This document shows, piece after piece, positions 35,917-43,116 of a DNA stretch of 64,000 bases; the first letter of the stretch is position 1, and the number at the start of each line of letters is the position of its first letter. The DNA lies in assembly GCF_025837095.1 (NCBI RefSeq), contig NZ_CP107551.1:496001-560000 (forward strand), given 5' to 3'. The position numbers and the translations under genes were made by a program. Source of the stretch: Rhodococcus sp. Z13 (GTDB taxonomy: Bacteria; Actinomycetota; Actinomycetes; Mycobacteriales; Mycobacteriaceae). The notes beneath the pieces are model-generated. The model saw nothing but the letters and a program-made list of their open reading frames with translations. It was not told the origin of the DNA and searched no databases.

Positions 35917-37596
35917 TTGGACACGTTCGCCGAAGTGGTGCGTGCCCGTCACGGCGATCCGAAGGCGGGGTTGCGTTTCGACGACCGGCAGTGGACCTGG
36001 GGAGAGGTGGTGCAGGAGAGCGCGGACCGTGCCGCCGCGATCGTGGCCACCGTGCCGGCCCCCGCCGACCGGCAGCGGCACGTCGGGGTGCTGCTCGAGA
36101 ACGTCCCGGACTTCGTGTTCTGGATCGGTGCGGGTGCGCTCGCGGGAACCGCCGTCGTCGGGATCAACGCCAGCCGTAGCGGCCCGGAGGTCGCCCGGGA
36201 CATCCGGCACACCGATATCGATCTGGTGATCACCGAATCCCGGCTCGCCCATCTTCTCGAGGGCACGGACCACGGTCTGCCCGCCGACCGCATCCTCGAC
36301 ATCGACGACCCGCGGTACGAGGAGTTTCTGGCACCGTTCCGCGGTGCGGCCCTGCCGGCGACGATCCCGTCCCCGGACGACATCGCGCTGCTGCTGTTCA
36401 GCTCGGGTTCCACCGGCGCCCCGAAGGCCGTGATCGTGAGCCAGGGACGCCTGGCGCGTCTGCTCGGTCCACTCACCGAACATGTTCGGATGCGCCAGGA
36501 TTCGGTCACCTATCTGTGCATGCCGCTGTTCCACGGCAACGCCGTCATGCTCAACCTCGGCACGGCCGTGCGGGTGGGAGCGACCGTCTGCCTGACCCGC
36601 ACGTTCTCCGCGAGCCGTTTCTCCGAGGACATCCACCGTCACGGTGCGACCTTCGTCAACTACGTCGGCCGGGCGCTCTCGTACGTCCTCGACAGGCCGG
36701 AGGATCCGCGCGACCGCACGAGCACCCTGGAGCTGGCGTTCGGCACCGAGGCCTCCGAGACCGATGTGGCCCGGTTCTCCGAACGCTTCGGCTGCACGGT
36801 CGTGGAAGGATACGGCATGAGCGAGGGCGTCTTCCGGATCAACCGCACCCCCGACACACCGCCCGGATCGCTGGGAGTCGCCGTCGGCGGCGTCGACGTC
36901 CGCATCCTCGACGAGGAGACGGGGCAGGAATGCCCCCGGGCCCGTTTCGACGAGTCGGGCCGTCTGATCGACAGTGCCGCCGTCGGCCAGATCGTCGCGT
37001 GCGGTGCCGCGCACACTTTCGAGGGCTACTACAAGAACCCCGAGGCGATGGCCGATCGCATCAAGGGGGAGGATTTCTGGTCGGGCGATCTCGGCTACCG
37101 CGACGGGAACGGCTTCTTCTACTTCGCGGGCAGGTCCGCCGACTGGCTCCGCGTGGACAGCGAGAACTTCTCCGCCACCGCCGTCGAACGCATCCTCCTC
37201 CGCATGCCCGGCATCCTGTCCGCCCCGGTCTTCGCGGTACCCGACCCGACGACCGGGGACCAGGTCATGTGCGCCCTCGAACTCGAGGACGGGGCGGAGT
37301 TCGATCTCGCGGCGTTCGGCGCGTTCCTCACCGAGCAACCCGACATGGGTGACAAGTGGTGGCCCCGTTTCGTCCGTCTCACCGAGCGGATCCCCCTGAC
37401 GGGCAGCAACAAGGTGAACAAGGCGCCCCTGCGGGCGGTCGCGTGGAACACCACCGATCCCGTCTACGTGCGTGTCGGACGGACGCCGGAGTACGTCCTG
37501 CTCGACGACGAGACCCGGGCGCGCATCGAGCAGGAGTTCGTCGCCAACGACCGGACGGCGCTGCTGCCGGCCGCGGAATCCGCCCGGGTCGGGTGA
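35917..37596 (+). CDS. AMP-forming acyl-CoA synthetase (FadD17-like?)
   Basis: Acyl-CoA synthetase of 559 residues. Adenylation motifs: ALLLFSSGSTGAPKAVIVS, VEGYGMSEGVFRINRTP, FWSGDLGYRDGNGF and DWLRVDSENFSA, with the C-terminal lysine region TGSNKVNKAPLR. The start is TTG 35917, preceded six bases upstream by GGAGG; no ATG or GTG fits better. By eye it is nearer to FadD17-type synthetases than to FadD3 or FadD19, but I am not sure. The substrate would be the entry acid for the neighbouring MaoC/SDR/hydrolase genes. A kshA stub begins just after its stop. Confidence 0.85.
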   Translation: MDTFAEVVRARHGDPKAGLRFDDRQWTWGEVVQESADRAAAIVATVPAPADRQRHVGVLLENVPDFVFWIGAGALAGTAVVGINASRSGPEVARDIRHTDIDLVITESRLAHLLEGTDHGLPADRILDIDDPRYEEFLAPFRGAALPATIPSPDDIALLLFSSGSTGAPKAVIVSQGRLARLLGPLTEHVRMRQDSVTYLCMPLFHGNAVMLNLGTAVRVGATVCLTRTFSASRFSEDIHRHGATFVNYVGRALSYVLDRPEDPRDRTSTLELAFGTEASETDVARFSERFGCTVVEGYGMSEGVFRINRTPDTPPGSLGVAVGGVDVRILDEETGQECPRARFDESGRLIDSAAVGQIVACGAAHTFEGYYKNPEAMADRIKGEDFWSGDLGYRDGNGFFYFAGRSADWLRVDSENFSATAVERILLRMPGILSAPVFAVPDPTTGDQVMCALELEDGAEFDLAAFGAFLTEQPDMGDKWWPRFVRLTERIPLTGSNKVNKAPLRAVAWNTTDPVYVRVGRTPEYVLLDDETRARIEQEFVANDRTALLPAAESARVG

Positions 37597-37606
37597 CCGC
37601 CCCGGA

Positions 37607-37765
37607 ATGTCTCGGCCAGTGATCCGGCGGAACGAGATCCGCATCGACAACCCCTTCCCGTGCGAGGAGGACGGGCCCGTCTACCAGCTGCGTCGCTGGC
37701 ACGAGCAGGTCTACGTCGATGTCGTGGACGCCCCGTCGGCGACGACGGACCGCTTCGAGTTCGAT
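37607..37765 (+). pseudogene. kshA C-terminal stub
   Basis: About 50 codons homologous to KshA residues ~302-350: RIDNPFPCEEDGPVYQLRRW and then HEQVYVDVVD align with the KshA segment KIENPLLCDEDGPVYQLRRW onward. The Rieske and iron-binding parts are absent, and similarity stops at FEFD. Downstream in another frame is DTISGVLDAFDDTPIRAPIVP then stop, perhaps the 3' end of a further gene. The sequence differs clearly from kshA at 411-1559, so it derives from a second kshA homologue. Confidence 0.85.
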
Positions 37766-37877
37766 TCGAGAGGGACACGATCTCGGGTGTCCTCGATGCC
37801 TTCGACGACACTCCGATCCGCGCCCCCATCGTGCCGTGACCTCTTCCGTTTCCGACCACTTCCCGAAGGAACCAGAC

Positions 37878-38681
37878 ATGACCGAGCCCCTCGACCTGGA
37901 TCGCTCGCAGTACGGACCGTGGGCCGTCATCGCCGGCGGCTCCGAAGGCGTCGGTGCAGCTTTCGCCGACGAACTGAGCCGCGCGGGTTTCGATCTCGTG
38001 CTCATCGCCCGTAAGCCCGGACCCCTCGAGGAGACGGCGGACAAGGCGCGGAGCAACGGTGTGCAGGTGCGCATCCTCGCACTGGATCTGCTCGCCGACG
38101 ATGCCGTGGAGCAGATCCGCAGGGCGACGGAGGACATCGAGGTCGGCCTGTTCGTCTTCAACGCCGGTGCGAACAGCTACGGCCACGAGTTCGTCACCGG
38201 CGACCTCGACGGCTTCCGCGGGGTCATCGACCTCAACGTCCACCGGCAGATCGAACTGTCACATCTGTTCGGGGGACCGATGAAGGAACGCGGCCGCGGC
38301 GGCATCATGCTGCTCGGCTCCCTCTCCGGTTACATGGGCGCCGAACAGCAGAGCATCTACGCCGCGTCGAAGGCGTTCAGCCGTGTCTTCGCAGAGAGTC
38401 TCTGGCTCGAACTCGCTCCGCACGGAGTGCACGTCGTCGAACTCGTTCTCGGGGTCACCCGCACCCCGGCGATGGTGCGCGCGGGACTGAACTTCGACAT
38501 CCCCGGCATACGTGTCGCCGAACCGGAGGACGTCGCACGTGAGGGCCTCGAACACCTCGCGGACGGCCCGGTGTGGGTCGCGGGGGGAAACTACGAGACC
38601 GCGATCAGGCGCAGCGGATTCCCGCGCGACGAACTCGTGCGCGGAGCCGCGGCGGCGATGCGGGCGCTGCTGAACCGCTGA
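37878..38681 (+). CDS. Short-chain dehydrogenase/reductase
   Basis: SDR of 267 residues. The cofactor motif is AGGSEGVG near residue 19, then NAGAN, with catalytic serine in LLGSLSGYMG and the YAASK motif. The C-terminal part is longer than minimal SDRs and ends AAAMRALLNR. AAGGAA precedes ATG 37878. It lies between the kshA stub and an IclR stub in the accessory cluster; the substrate is probably a hydroxy- or keto-acyl or alicyclic compound (inference). Confidence 0.87.
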   Translation: MTEPLDLDRSQYGPWAVIAGGSEGVGAAFADELSRAGFDLVLIARKPGPLEETADKARSNGVQVRILALDLLADDAVEQIRRATEDIEVGLFVFNAGANSYGHEFVTGDLDGFRGVIDLNVHRQIELSHLFGGPMKERGRGGIMLLGSLSGYMGAEQQSIYAASKAFSRVFAESLWLELAPHGVHVVELVLGVTRTPAMVRAGLNFDIPGIRVAEPEDVAREGLEHLADGPVWVAGGNYETAIRRSGFPRDELVRGAAAAMRALLNR

Positions 38682-38689
38682 TCCACCGC

Positions 38690-38818
38690 CCACTCCTCCA
38701 CGAACTCCACATGACCACCCGGAGGGTCGCGCACCTGCCCGTGCTCGACTGCGGCGACTGCGTGTACCTGGACAAGATCGACGGACGGCTCGCCACCCGC
38801 TCGGGCAACCGACCGCAC
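38690..38818 (+). pseudogene. IclR-family regulator fragment
   Basis: About 43 codons reading LLHELHMTTRRVAHLPVLDC, then GDCVYLDKIDGRLATRSGNRP. This is the start of the IclR effector domain (compare the family pattern L-x-x-L-x2-T-x4-HL-x-VL-x5-VYLDKI). The DNA-binding domain and the rest of the ligand domain are missing and the frame then drifts. A remnant of a lost regulator. Confidence 0.75.
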
Positions 38819-38892
38819 CTCGGGTGGACAGGACGTCCCGGTGATCGGGAGCGCGTGCGGTCCGTGAGGTGGGTCACTGGAAGTCTGGTCCC

Positions 38893-39759
38893 ATGGCGAC
38901 GGAATCGACCTATGAGAACACGGCGAGGGAACTGACGACCGACCGCGGGACCCTCCGCTACCACGAGGCCGGCCGGGGCGAACCGCTCCTGCTGCTCCAC
39001 GGATCGGGACCGGGCGTCACCGGCTGGCGGAACTACCGCGGCGTGCTCGCCGATCTCGCCGAGCACTACCGGTGCCTCGTCCTGGAGTTCCCCGGATTCG
39101 GCGTGAGCGACCCGTGCGAAGGACACCCGATGGCGATGGCGTCGGTCGCGGTGACCGACTTCCTCGACGGCCTCGGTCTCGACCGCGTGTCGATCATCGG
39201 CAACTCGATGGGCGGCATCGTCGGGATGCAGTTCGCGATCGCGCAGCCGGACCGGGTGAAGAAGCTCGTCACCATCGGCGGCGCCGGCCGGTCGGTCTTC
39301 GCACCGGCGCCGGGCGAAGGCATCCGGCTGCTCATGGAGTTCACGGACGACCCCACGCGCGACAAGCTCGTCCGCTGGCTGCGGTCGATGGTGTACGACC
39401 CCGCGATCGTCACCGAGGAACTCATCGAGGAGCGGTGGGCACTGGCCACCGAACCGAAGACCCTCGAGATCGCCCGACGCATGTACAGCACCGCCGCCTT
39501 CGCGGCGAACGCGAAGGCGGCTGCCGCATCCGATGCCACACCCTACTGGGCGCAGCTCCACAAGATCACCGCGCCGGTGCTGCTGACCTGGGGCCGCGAC
39601 GACCGCGTCAGCCCTGTCGACATGGCGATGCTCCCCATGCGCGAACTGCGCCGCGGCGAGCTCCACGTGTTCCCCAACTGCGGTCACTGGACGATGATCG
39701 AGGCCCGGGAGGCCTGGTTGTCGGCGGTGCTCGCCTTCCTCGACCGGGACGACTCGTAA
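38893..39759 (+). CDS. HsaD/BphD-like alpha/beta hydrolase
   Basis: Alpha/beta hydrolase of 288 residues, related to meta-cleavage product hydrolases. The oxyanion region HGSGPGVTGWRNY is near residue 36, nucleophile S105 in GNSMGG, aspartate in TWGRDDRVSP and histidine in NCGHW. It is clearly a different gene from hsaD at 2936. ATG 38893 gives the family length; an upstream ATG would add a short unrelated lead. With the HsaA-like monooxygenase 150 bp downstream it resembles a second ring-cleavage route, but no extradiol dioxygenase partner remains here. Confidence 0.86.
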   Translation: MATESTYENTARELTTDRGTLRYHEAGRGEPLLLLHGSGPGVTGWRNYRGVLADLAEHYRCLVLEFPGFGVSDPCEGHPMAMASVAVTDFLDGLGLDRVSIIGNSMGGIVGMQFAIAQPDRVKKLVTIGGAGRSVFAPAPGEGIRLLMEFTDDPTRDKLVRWLRSMVYDPAIVTEELIEERWALATEPKTLEIARRMYSTAAFAANAKAAAASDATPYWAQLHKITAPVLLTWGRDDRVSPVDMAMLPMRELRRGELHVFPNCGHWTMIEAREAWLSAVLAFLDRDDS

Positions 39760-39909
39760 CCACCGGTCCCGCCCGGGCCGGACATCCCGCGGGGTTCCCG
39801 CTCAGCGGAAAACCGGTGATACGAGATCCGTTCTCCTGAAACCTCGGATGCCGTAGAACCGACGCTCACCACGTCGCGTCGGGTGTCACCTCACAGAGCT
39901 GGAGAGATC

Positions 39910-41088
39910 ATGGGACAGGTGCTCGACTCCGTTTCGGAGTTCGCAGACGAGATCCGTGCGGACGGTGCCGAAGGCGACAAGCTCATGCGTCTGACCGACC
40001 GCAGCGCCAAGAGGCTCCGCGACGCCGGTGTCATCCGGCTCCTCCAACCGAAGGAGTTCGGGGGCCTCGAGGCGCACCCCCGCGAATTCGCGGAGACCGC
40101 CATGGCCATCGGCGCGATGGACGGTGCGACCGGCTGGGTCAGCGGCATCGTCGGGGTACATCCTTGGGAGATGGCCTTCTTCGACCCGAAGGCCCAGGAG
40201 GAGGTGTGGGGGGAGGACCCCGACACGTGGATCGCCTCCCCGTACGCACCGATGGGTGTCGCCACCCCGGTCGACGGTGGTTACATCCTCAACGGCCGCT
40301 GGTCGTTCTCCTCCGGTACCGACCACTGCAACTGGGTGATGATCGGGGCGGCCGTCGGCGACGAGAAGGGGAACCGGCTCATCCCGCCGCAGAGTCTGCA
40401 TGTGCTGTTGCCGCGCTCGGACTACCGCATCGATCACGACAGCTGGAACGTGGTCGGACTGCGTGGCACCGGTTCGAAGGACCTCATCGTCGAGAACGCC
40501 TTCATCCCCGCCTATCGAACGTTGAAGGCGGAGCGGGTCATGGGCGGTGTGGCCTGGCAGGACGCCGGACGCGACGAGACGCTCTACAGGTTCCCCTTCT
40601 CGTGCATCTTCCCGCTCGGTATCACCTCGTCGCTCATCGGCATCGCAGAGGGTGCGCTGAACTGCTACATCGAGTCCCAGCGCGAGCGGGTCACAGTGTC
40701 GGGCACCGCGATCAAGCAGGACCCGTACGTGCTGCCGAGCCTCGGTGACGCCGCGGCGGAGATCGCCGCCTCGCGTGCCGCTCTGCTCGAAACCGTCGAC
40801 CGCTTCTGGGATCTGACCGAGCGGGGCATCGAGGTCACCTTCGAGCAACGCGCGATCGGACGCCGGACGCAGGTCGCCGCGGCATGGCGGGCCGTGCGCG
40901 CCGTCGACGAGATCTTCTCGCGGGCCGGTGGTGGCGCGTTGCAGCTGAGCAATCCGCTGCAGCGCTTCTGGCGCGACGCGCACGCCGGTCTGAGCCACGC
41001 CATCCACGTCCCCGGTTCGATCTTCCACGCCGCGACGCTCACCCAGCTCGGTGAAGAACCGCAGGGCATGATGCGATCGATGATCTGA
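39910..41088 (+). CDS. HsaA-like flavin-dependent monooxygenase
   Basis: Protein of 392 residues with the acyl-CoA-dehydrogenase-like monooxygenase fold, paralogous to HsaA: it shares GATGWVSGIVGVHPWEMAFF, APMGVATPVDGGYILNGRW and VVGLRGTGSKDL, and the C-terminal QRFWRDAHAGLSHA. GGAGAG precedes ATG 39910. It needs a reduced-flavin supplier; HsaB is the only visible candidate. It is the last intact gene of the accessory plus-strand run, before FAD-dehydrogenase and SDR stubs. Confidence 0.87.
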   Translation: MGQVLDSVSEFADEIRADGAEGDKLMRLTDRSAKRLRDAGVIRLLQPKEFGGLEAHPREFAETAMAIGAMDGATGWVSGIVGVHPWEMAFFDPKAQEEVWGEDPDTWIASPYAPMGVATPVDGGYILNGRWSFSSGTDHCNWVMIGAAVGDEKGNRLIPPQSLHVLLPRSDYRIDHDSWNVVGLRGTGSKDLIVENAFIPAYRTLKAERVMGGVAWQDAGRDETLYRFPFSCIFPLGITSSLIGIAEGALNCYIESQRERVTVSGTAIKQDPYVLPSLGDAAAEIAASRAALLETVDRFWDLTERGIEVTFEQRAIGRRTQVAAAWRAVRAVDEIFSRAGGGALQLSNPLQRFWRDAHAGLSHAIHVPGSIFHAATLTQLGEEPQGMMRSMI

Positions 41089-41208
41089 CATCACATCGAT
41101 TACCGGTCGGGCCCTGGACCGGGTGAACGGGCTGGGCTTCTCGATCTCGTCTACGCTGGGCCGGCACACCGACGACAGGACGGTCTCCTTCTGTGTTCGG
41201 GCCCCGAC

Positions 41209-41271
41209 GGCGGGGACCTCGAATCCGACGTCGTGGTGGCCGGATTCGGTATCGCCGGTAACCGGCCATGA
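41209..41271 (+). pseudogene. N-terminal stub of a FAD-dependent dehydrogenase
   Basis: Frame reads GGDLESDVVVAGFGIAGNRP and then stop. DVVVAGFGIAG is the beta-alpha-beta FAD-binding start of succinate dehydrogenase/fumarate reductase-type flavoproteins, the family that includes 3-ketosteroid dehydrogenases. Nothing of the remaining ~450 residues is present. Its stop overlaps the ATG of the next stub (ATGA). Confidence 0.6.
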
Positions 41272-41327
41272 CCCAGGTGGAGATCATCGCCGGGAGCTCC
41301 CCCGGGATCGGGCGGAGACGGGGGTGA
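41268..41327 (+). pseudogene. N-terminal stub of a short-chain dehydrogenase
   Basis: Nineteen codons, MTQVEIIAGSSPGIGRRRG then stop. IIAGSSPGIGR matches the SDR cofactor motif (TGxxxGIG). It overlaps the 3' end of the membrane-protein gene on the other strand. Too short to be functional; a remnant. Confidence 0.6.
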
Positions 41328-42141
41328 GAGCGGCGCGGGCGGCGGCGGGATCGTCGACGTGGAGTGCGATCCGCTGCACGTGGGCCCGTCGGCGCCGATG
41401 TTCGAGGAAGGCCGGGAGCAGCACCTCGATCGGTTGCGCGAGAACGAGATCGAGGACGGTACCGTCCGGCCCCGGCAGGAACAGTGTGTCGTCGTCCACC
41501 CCGGCCTCGGTGCGGTCGAAGCGGCGCCGCGGAATGCAGCGCTGCACGTCGCGCGGGTCGATGCGGGCGATCACCTGGTGCCCGGACCGCAGGACGAACT
41601 CGTCGGCCGTCACCAGGTGCGGGTGGACGATGCGGTCGGCCAGCAGTCCCGCCAGGGGCAGGAGCGAGTAGAGCGACACGATCAGCAGCGTCCACCGCAG
41701 CCACTCCCAGGGCACCAGCAGGTGCACCGCGGTCATCTCGACGAGCGACGCGACCAGCAATGCGATCGGCACGGCCAGCGTGCCGCGGGTGTGGCCGATG
41801 GCGGTGACGCCGGGGCCCTCGCCGACGCGCCGGCGCCGCGCGAGCCACCACAACGCCCGGTAGCTTCGCAGTTCCATCCGCAGCAGCGCGGCCGGTGTGC
41901 GGCCGGCGATCTCGTCGAGTACCTGCGACCAGGACGCGTCGGAGTGCCGCAGCGCGCGCACCCGCAGCACTCCGATCGCGAGCACGAGGAGTCCGAGCGG
42001 CAGTTCCACACACAGGTAGAGGGTCACGCCCTGCTGCACGTCGATCACCCCCCGCGCTGCCAGCACGGTGTTCGTGCCCACCAGCGCCAGGGTGAGGACG
42101 AGGGCGGCCCGGTGGACGAGGTGGACGGTGCGGCCGGTCAT
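41284..42141 (-). CDS. Four-helix membrane protein, MerR-linked
   Basis: Membrane protein of 285 residues, family not recognised. Hydrophobic segments are at ~11-29, 40-60, 121-142 and 148-168. Between helices 2 and 3 there is a basic cytoplasmic loop (RSYRALWWLARRRR), and after helix 4 a ~115-residue soluble domain. ATG 42141 overlaps the MerR stop by four bases, so both are one transcript. It may be a target and effector of the MerR regulator, perhaps in membrane stress or export; no transporter motif is seen. Confidence 0.75.
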   Translation of the reverse strand: MTGRTVHLVHRAALVLTLALVGTNTVLAARGVIDVQQGVTLYLCVELPLGLLVLAIGVLRVRALRHSDASWSQVLDEIAGRTPAALLRMELRSYRALWWLARRRRVGEGPGVTAIGHTRGTLAVPIALLVASLVEMTAVHLLVPWEWLRWTLLIVSLYSLLPLAGLLADRIVHPHLVTADEFVLRSGHQVIARIDPRDVQRCIPRRRFDRTEAGVDDDTLFLPGPDGTVLDLVLAQPIEVLLPAFLEHRRRRAHVQRIALHVDDPAAARAALTPVSARSRGSSRR

Positions 42142-42971
42142 CGGTGGGTTCCTTCCCGGCCGGTCCGCTCGGCGACGCGGCGCACGAAGGCGACGGCCAC
42201 GGCCTGCTGTGCGGGGTCGGGCAGGAACTCGGCGAGTATCTCGTGGTCCGTGTCGAGCGCCGTCGCGGCCTCGAGGGACCACGGCCCGAACAGGTCGGCG
42301 ACGAGCGGGCTTTCGTCGAACAGCGCGGCCATGCCCTCGGCCACCGCATCGATCTCGTCGGCCGCTTCCTCGGGATCGCGGCCGGTGAGCGCCCCGAACC
42401 GGCGGTAGACGGTGACGAGCGCGTGACGCCGGTCCGGGTCGTCGAGCAGCGTCTCCAGCCCGTCGAGGTACTCGGGTGAGGCCTCACCCGACAGCGCCAG
42501 CATCTCCCAGCTGTCGCGCTCGCGTTCGAACAGCGCGCGGGTGTGCGGGTCGTCCTCGCTGTCGACGAGCTCGTCGAAGGCCTCCACGATCGGTTGCGGC
42601 AGCGGGGAGAGCCGTTCACCGTTGCGGTGGCGTTCGAGGATGGCGGCCAGGGCGTCCCGCTTCACCCGGAGGCTGCGGATCTGCTCGTCCGCCGACTCCA
42701 GCAGCGATTCGAGGTCGGCGGTCAGATCGTCCTCCGCGTCCCGGTCGCCGGCCTCGGTGAAGTGCCCGCCGAGAACCGTGGCCACCGAGCCGAGCGGGAG
42801 CCCGGACTGGGCCAGCCAGCGGATGCGCAGCAGCCGCACCAGGTCTGCGAGACCGTAGTCGCGGTAGCCGTTGGGGGTGCGGGCGGGTTCGGGCATGAGG
42901 CCGAGCCGGTGGTAGTGCCGGACGGCGCGGACGGTGGTGCCTGCGGCCTGTGCGAGTTCGCCGATTCTCAT
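42138..42971 (-). CDS. MerR family regulator
   Basis: Regulator of 277 residues: a MerR-type HTH at 1-70 (MRIGELAQAAGTTVRAVRHYHRLGLMPEP, then GYRDYGLADLVRL), a coiled dimerisation helix to ~120 and a long helical C-terminal domain without conserved metal cysteines. The C-terminal design resembles MerR proteins sensing organic ligands (TipA-like effector regions). A perfect dyad lies 14 bp upstream of ATG 42971, so it is probably autoregulated. The membrane protein follows with ATGA overlap. Confidence 0.88.
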   Translation of the reverse strand: MRIGELAQAAGTTVRAVRHYHRLGLMPEPARTPNGYRDYGLADLVRLLRIRWLAQSGLPLGSVATVLGGHFTEAGDRDAEDDLTADLESLLESADEQIRSLRVKRDALAAILERHRNGERLSPLPQPIVEAFDELVDSEDDPHTRALFERERDSWEMLALSGEASPEYLDGLETLLDDPDRRHALVTVYRRFGALTGRDPEEAADEIDAVAEGMAALFDESPLVADLFGPWSLEAATALDTDHEILAEFLPDPAQQAVAVAFVRRVAERTGREGTHR

Positions 42972-42984
42972 GGTTCCAAGCTTC

Positions 42985-43007
42985 GACCCTGACGCTACGT
43001 CAGGGTC
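42985..43007. promoter_or_regulatory. MerR operator/promoter
   Basis: GACCCTGACG (42985-42994) and CGTCAGGGTC (42998-43007): a perfect 10-bp inverted repeat with a 3-bp centre. Read on the minus strand, TTGACC overlaps its edge as a -35, so the dyad fills the promoter spacer, as MerR regulators require. Confidence 0.82.
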
Positions 43008-43042
43008 AAGTCGCCGGACCCCGGGGGGAGTGCAGGTACCGA

Positions 43043-43060
43043 ACCAAGCGATTGCTTGGT
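43043..43060. promoter_or_regulatory. KstR2 operator before the SDR pair
   Basis: ACCAAGCGATTGCTTGGT, identical to the site at 33460. It is followed by a -10-like TAAGTT (43060-43065) leading to the SDR genes. It is contained in the 30-bp direct repeat shared with 33453-33482. Confidence 0.9.
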
Positions 43061-43116
43061 AAGTTGTCGTCGTGACATCCGGTGGCACGTTCGCTGCCCG
43101 AGACACGGAGGTATCA

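Noticed and set aside
33469-37596. A 1,375-codon plus-strand frame running through the second thiolase, the MaoC gene and the acyl-CoA synthetase
   Set aside because: Only its 3' part (from 35917) encodes a real protein, the acyl-CoA synthetase; the rest is out of frame with the well-supported thiolase and MaoC genes.
39840-39870. Possible KstR box before the HsaA-like gene
   Set aside because: Only a half-site (TAGAAC) is present; the second half GTT with correct spacing is missing.
33453-43065. Insertion sequence or phage explanation for the direct repeats
   Set aside because: No transposase, integrase, resolvase or terminal inverted repeats are visible between or beside the repeats, so no mobile-element class is named.
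43072-43116. Leaderless GTG 43072 as start of the first KstR2-regulated SDR
   Set aside because: It lies six bases after a -10-like TAAGTT, as in fadE30, but ATG 43117 has a strong CGGAGG ribosome site and gives the normal SDR N-terminus; noted as an alternative only.
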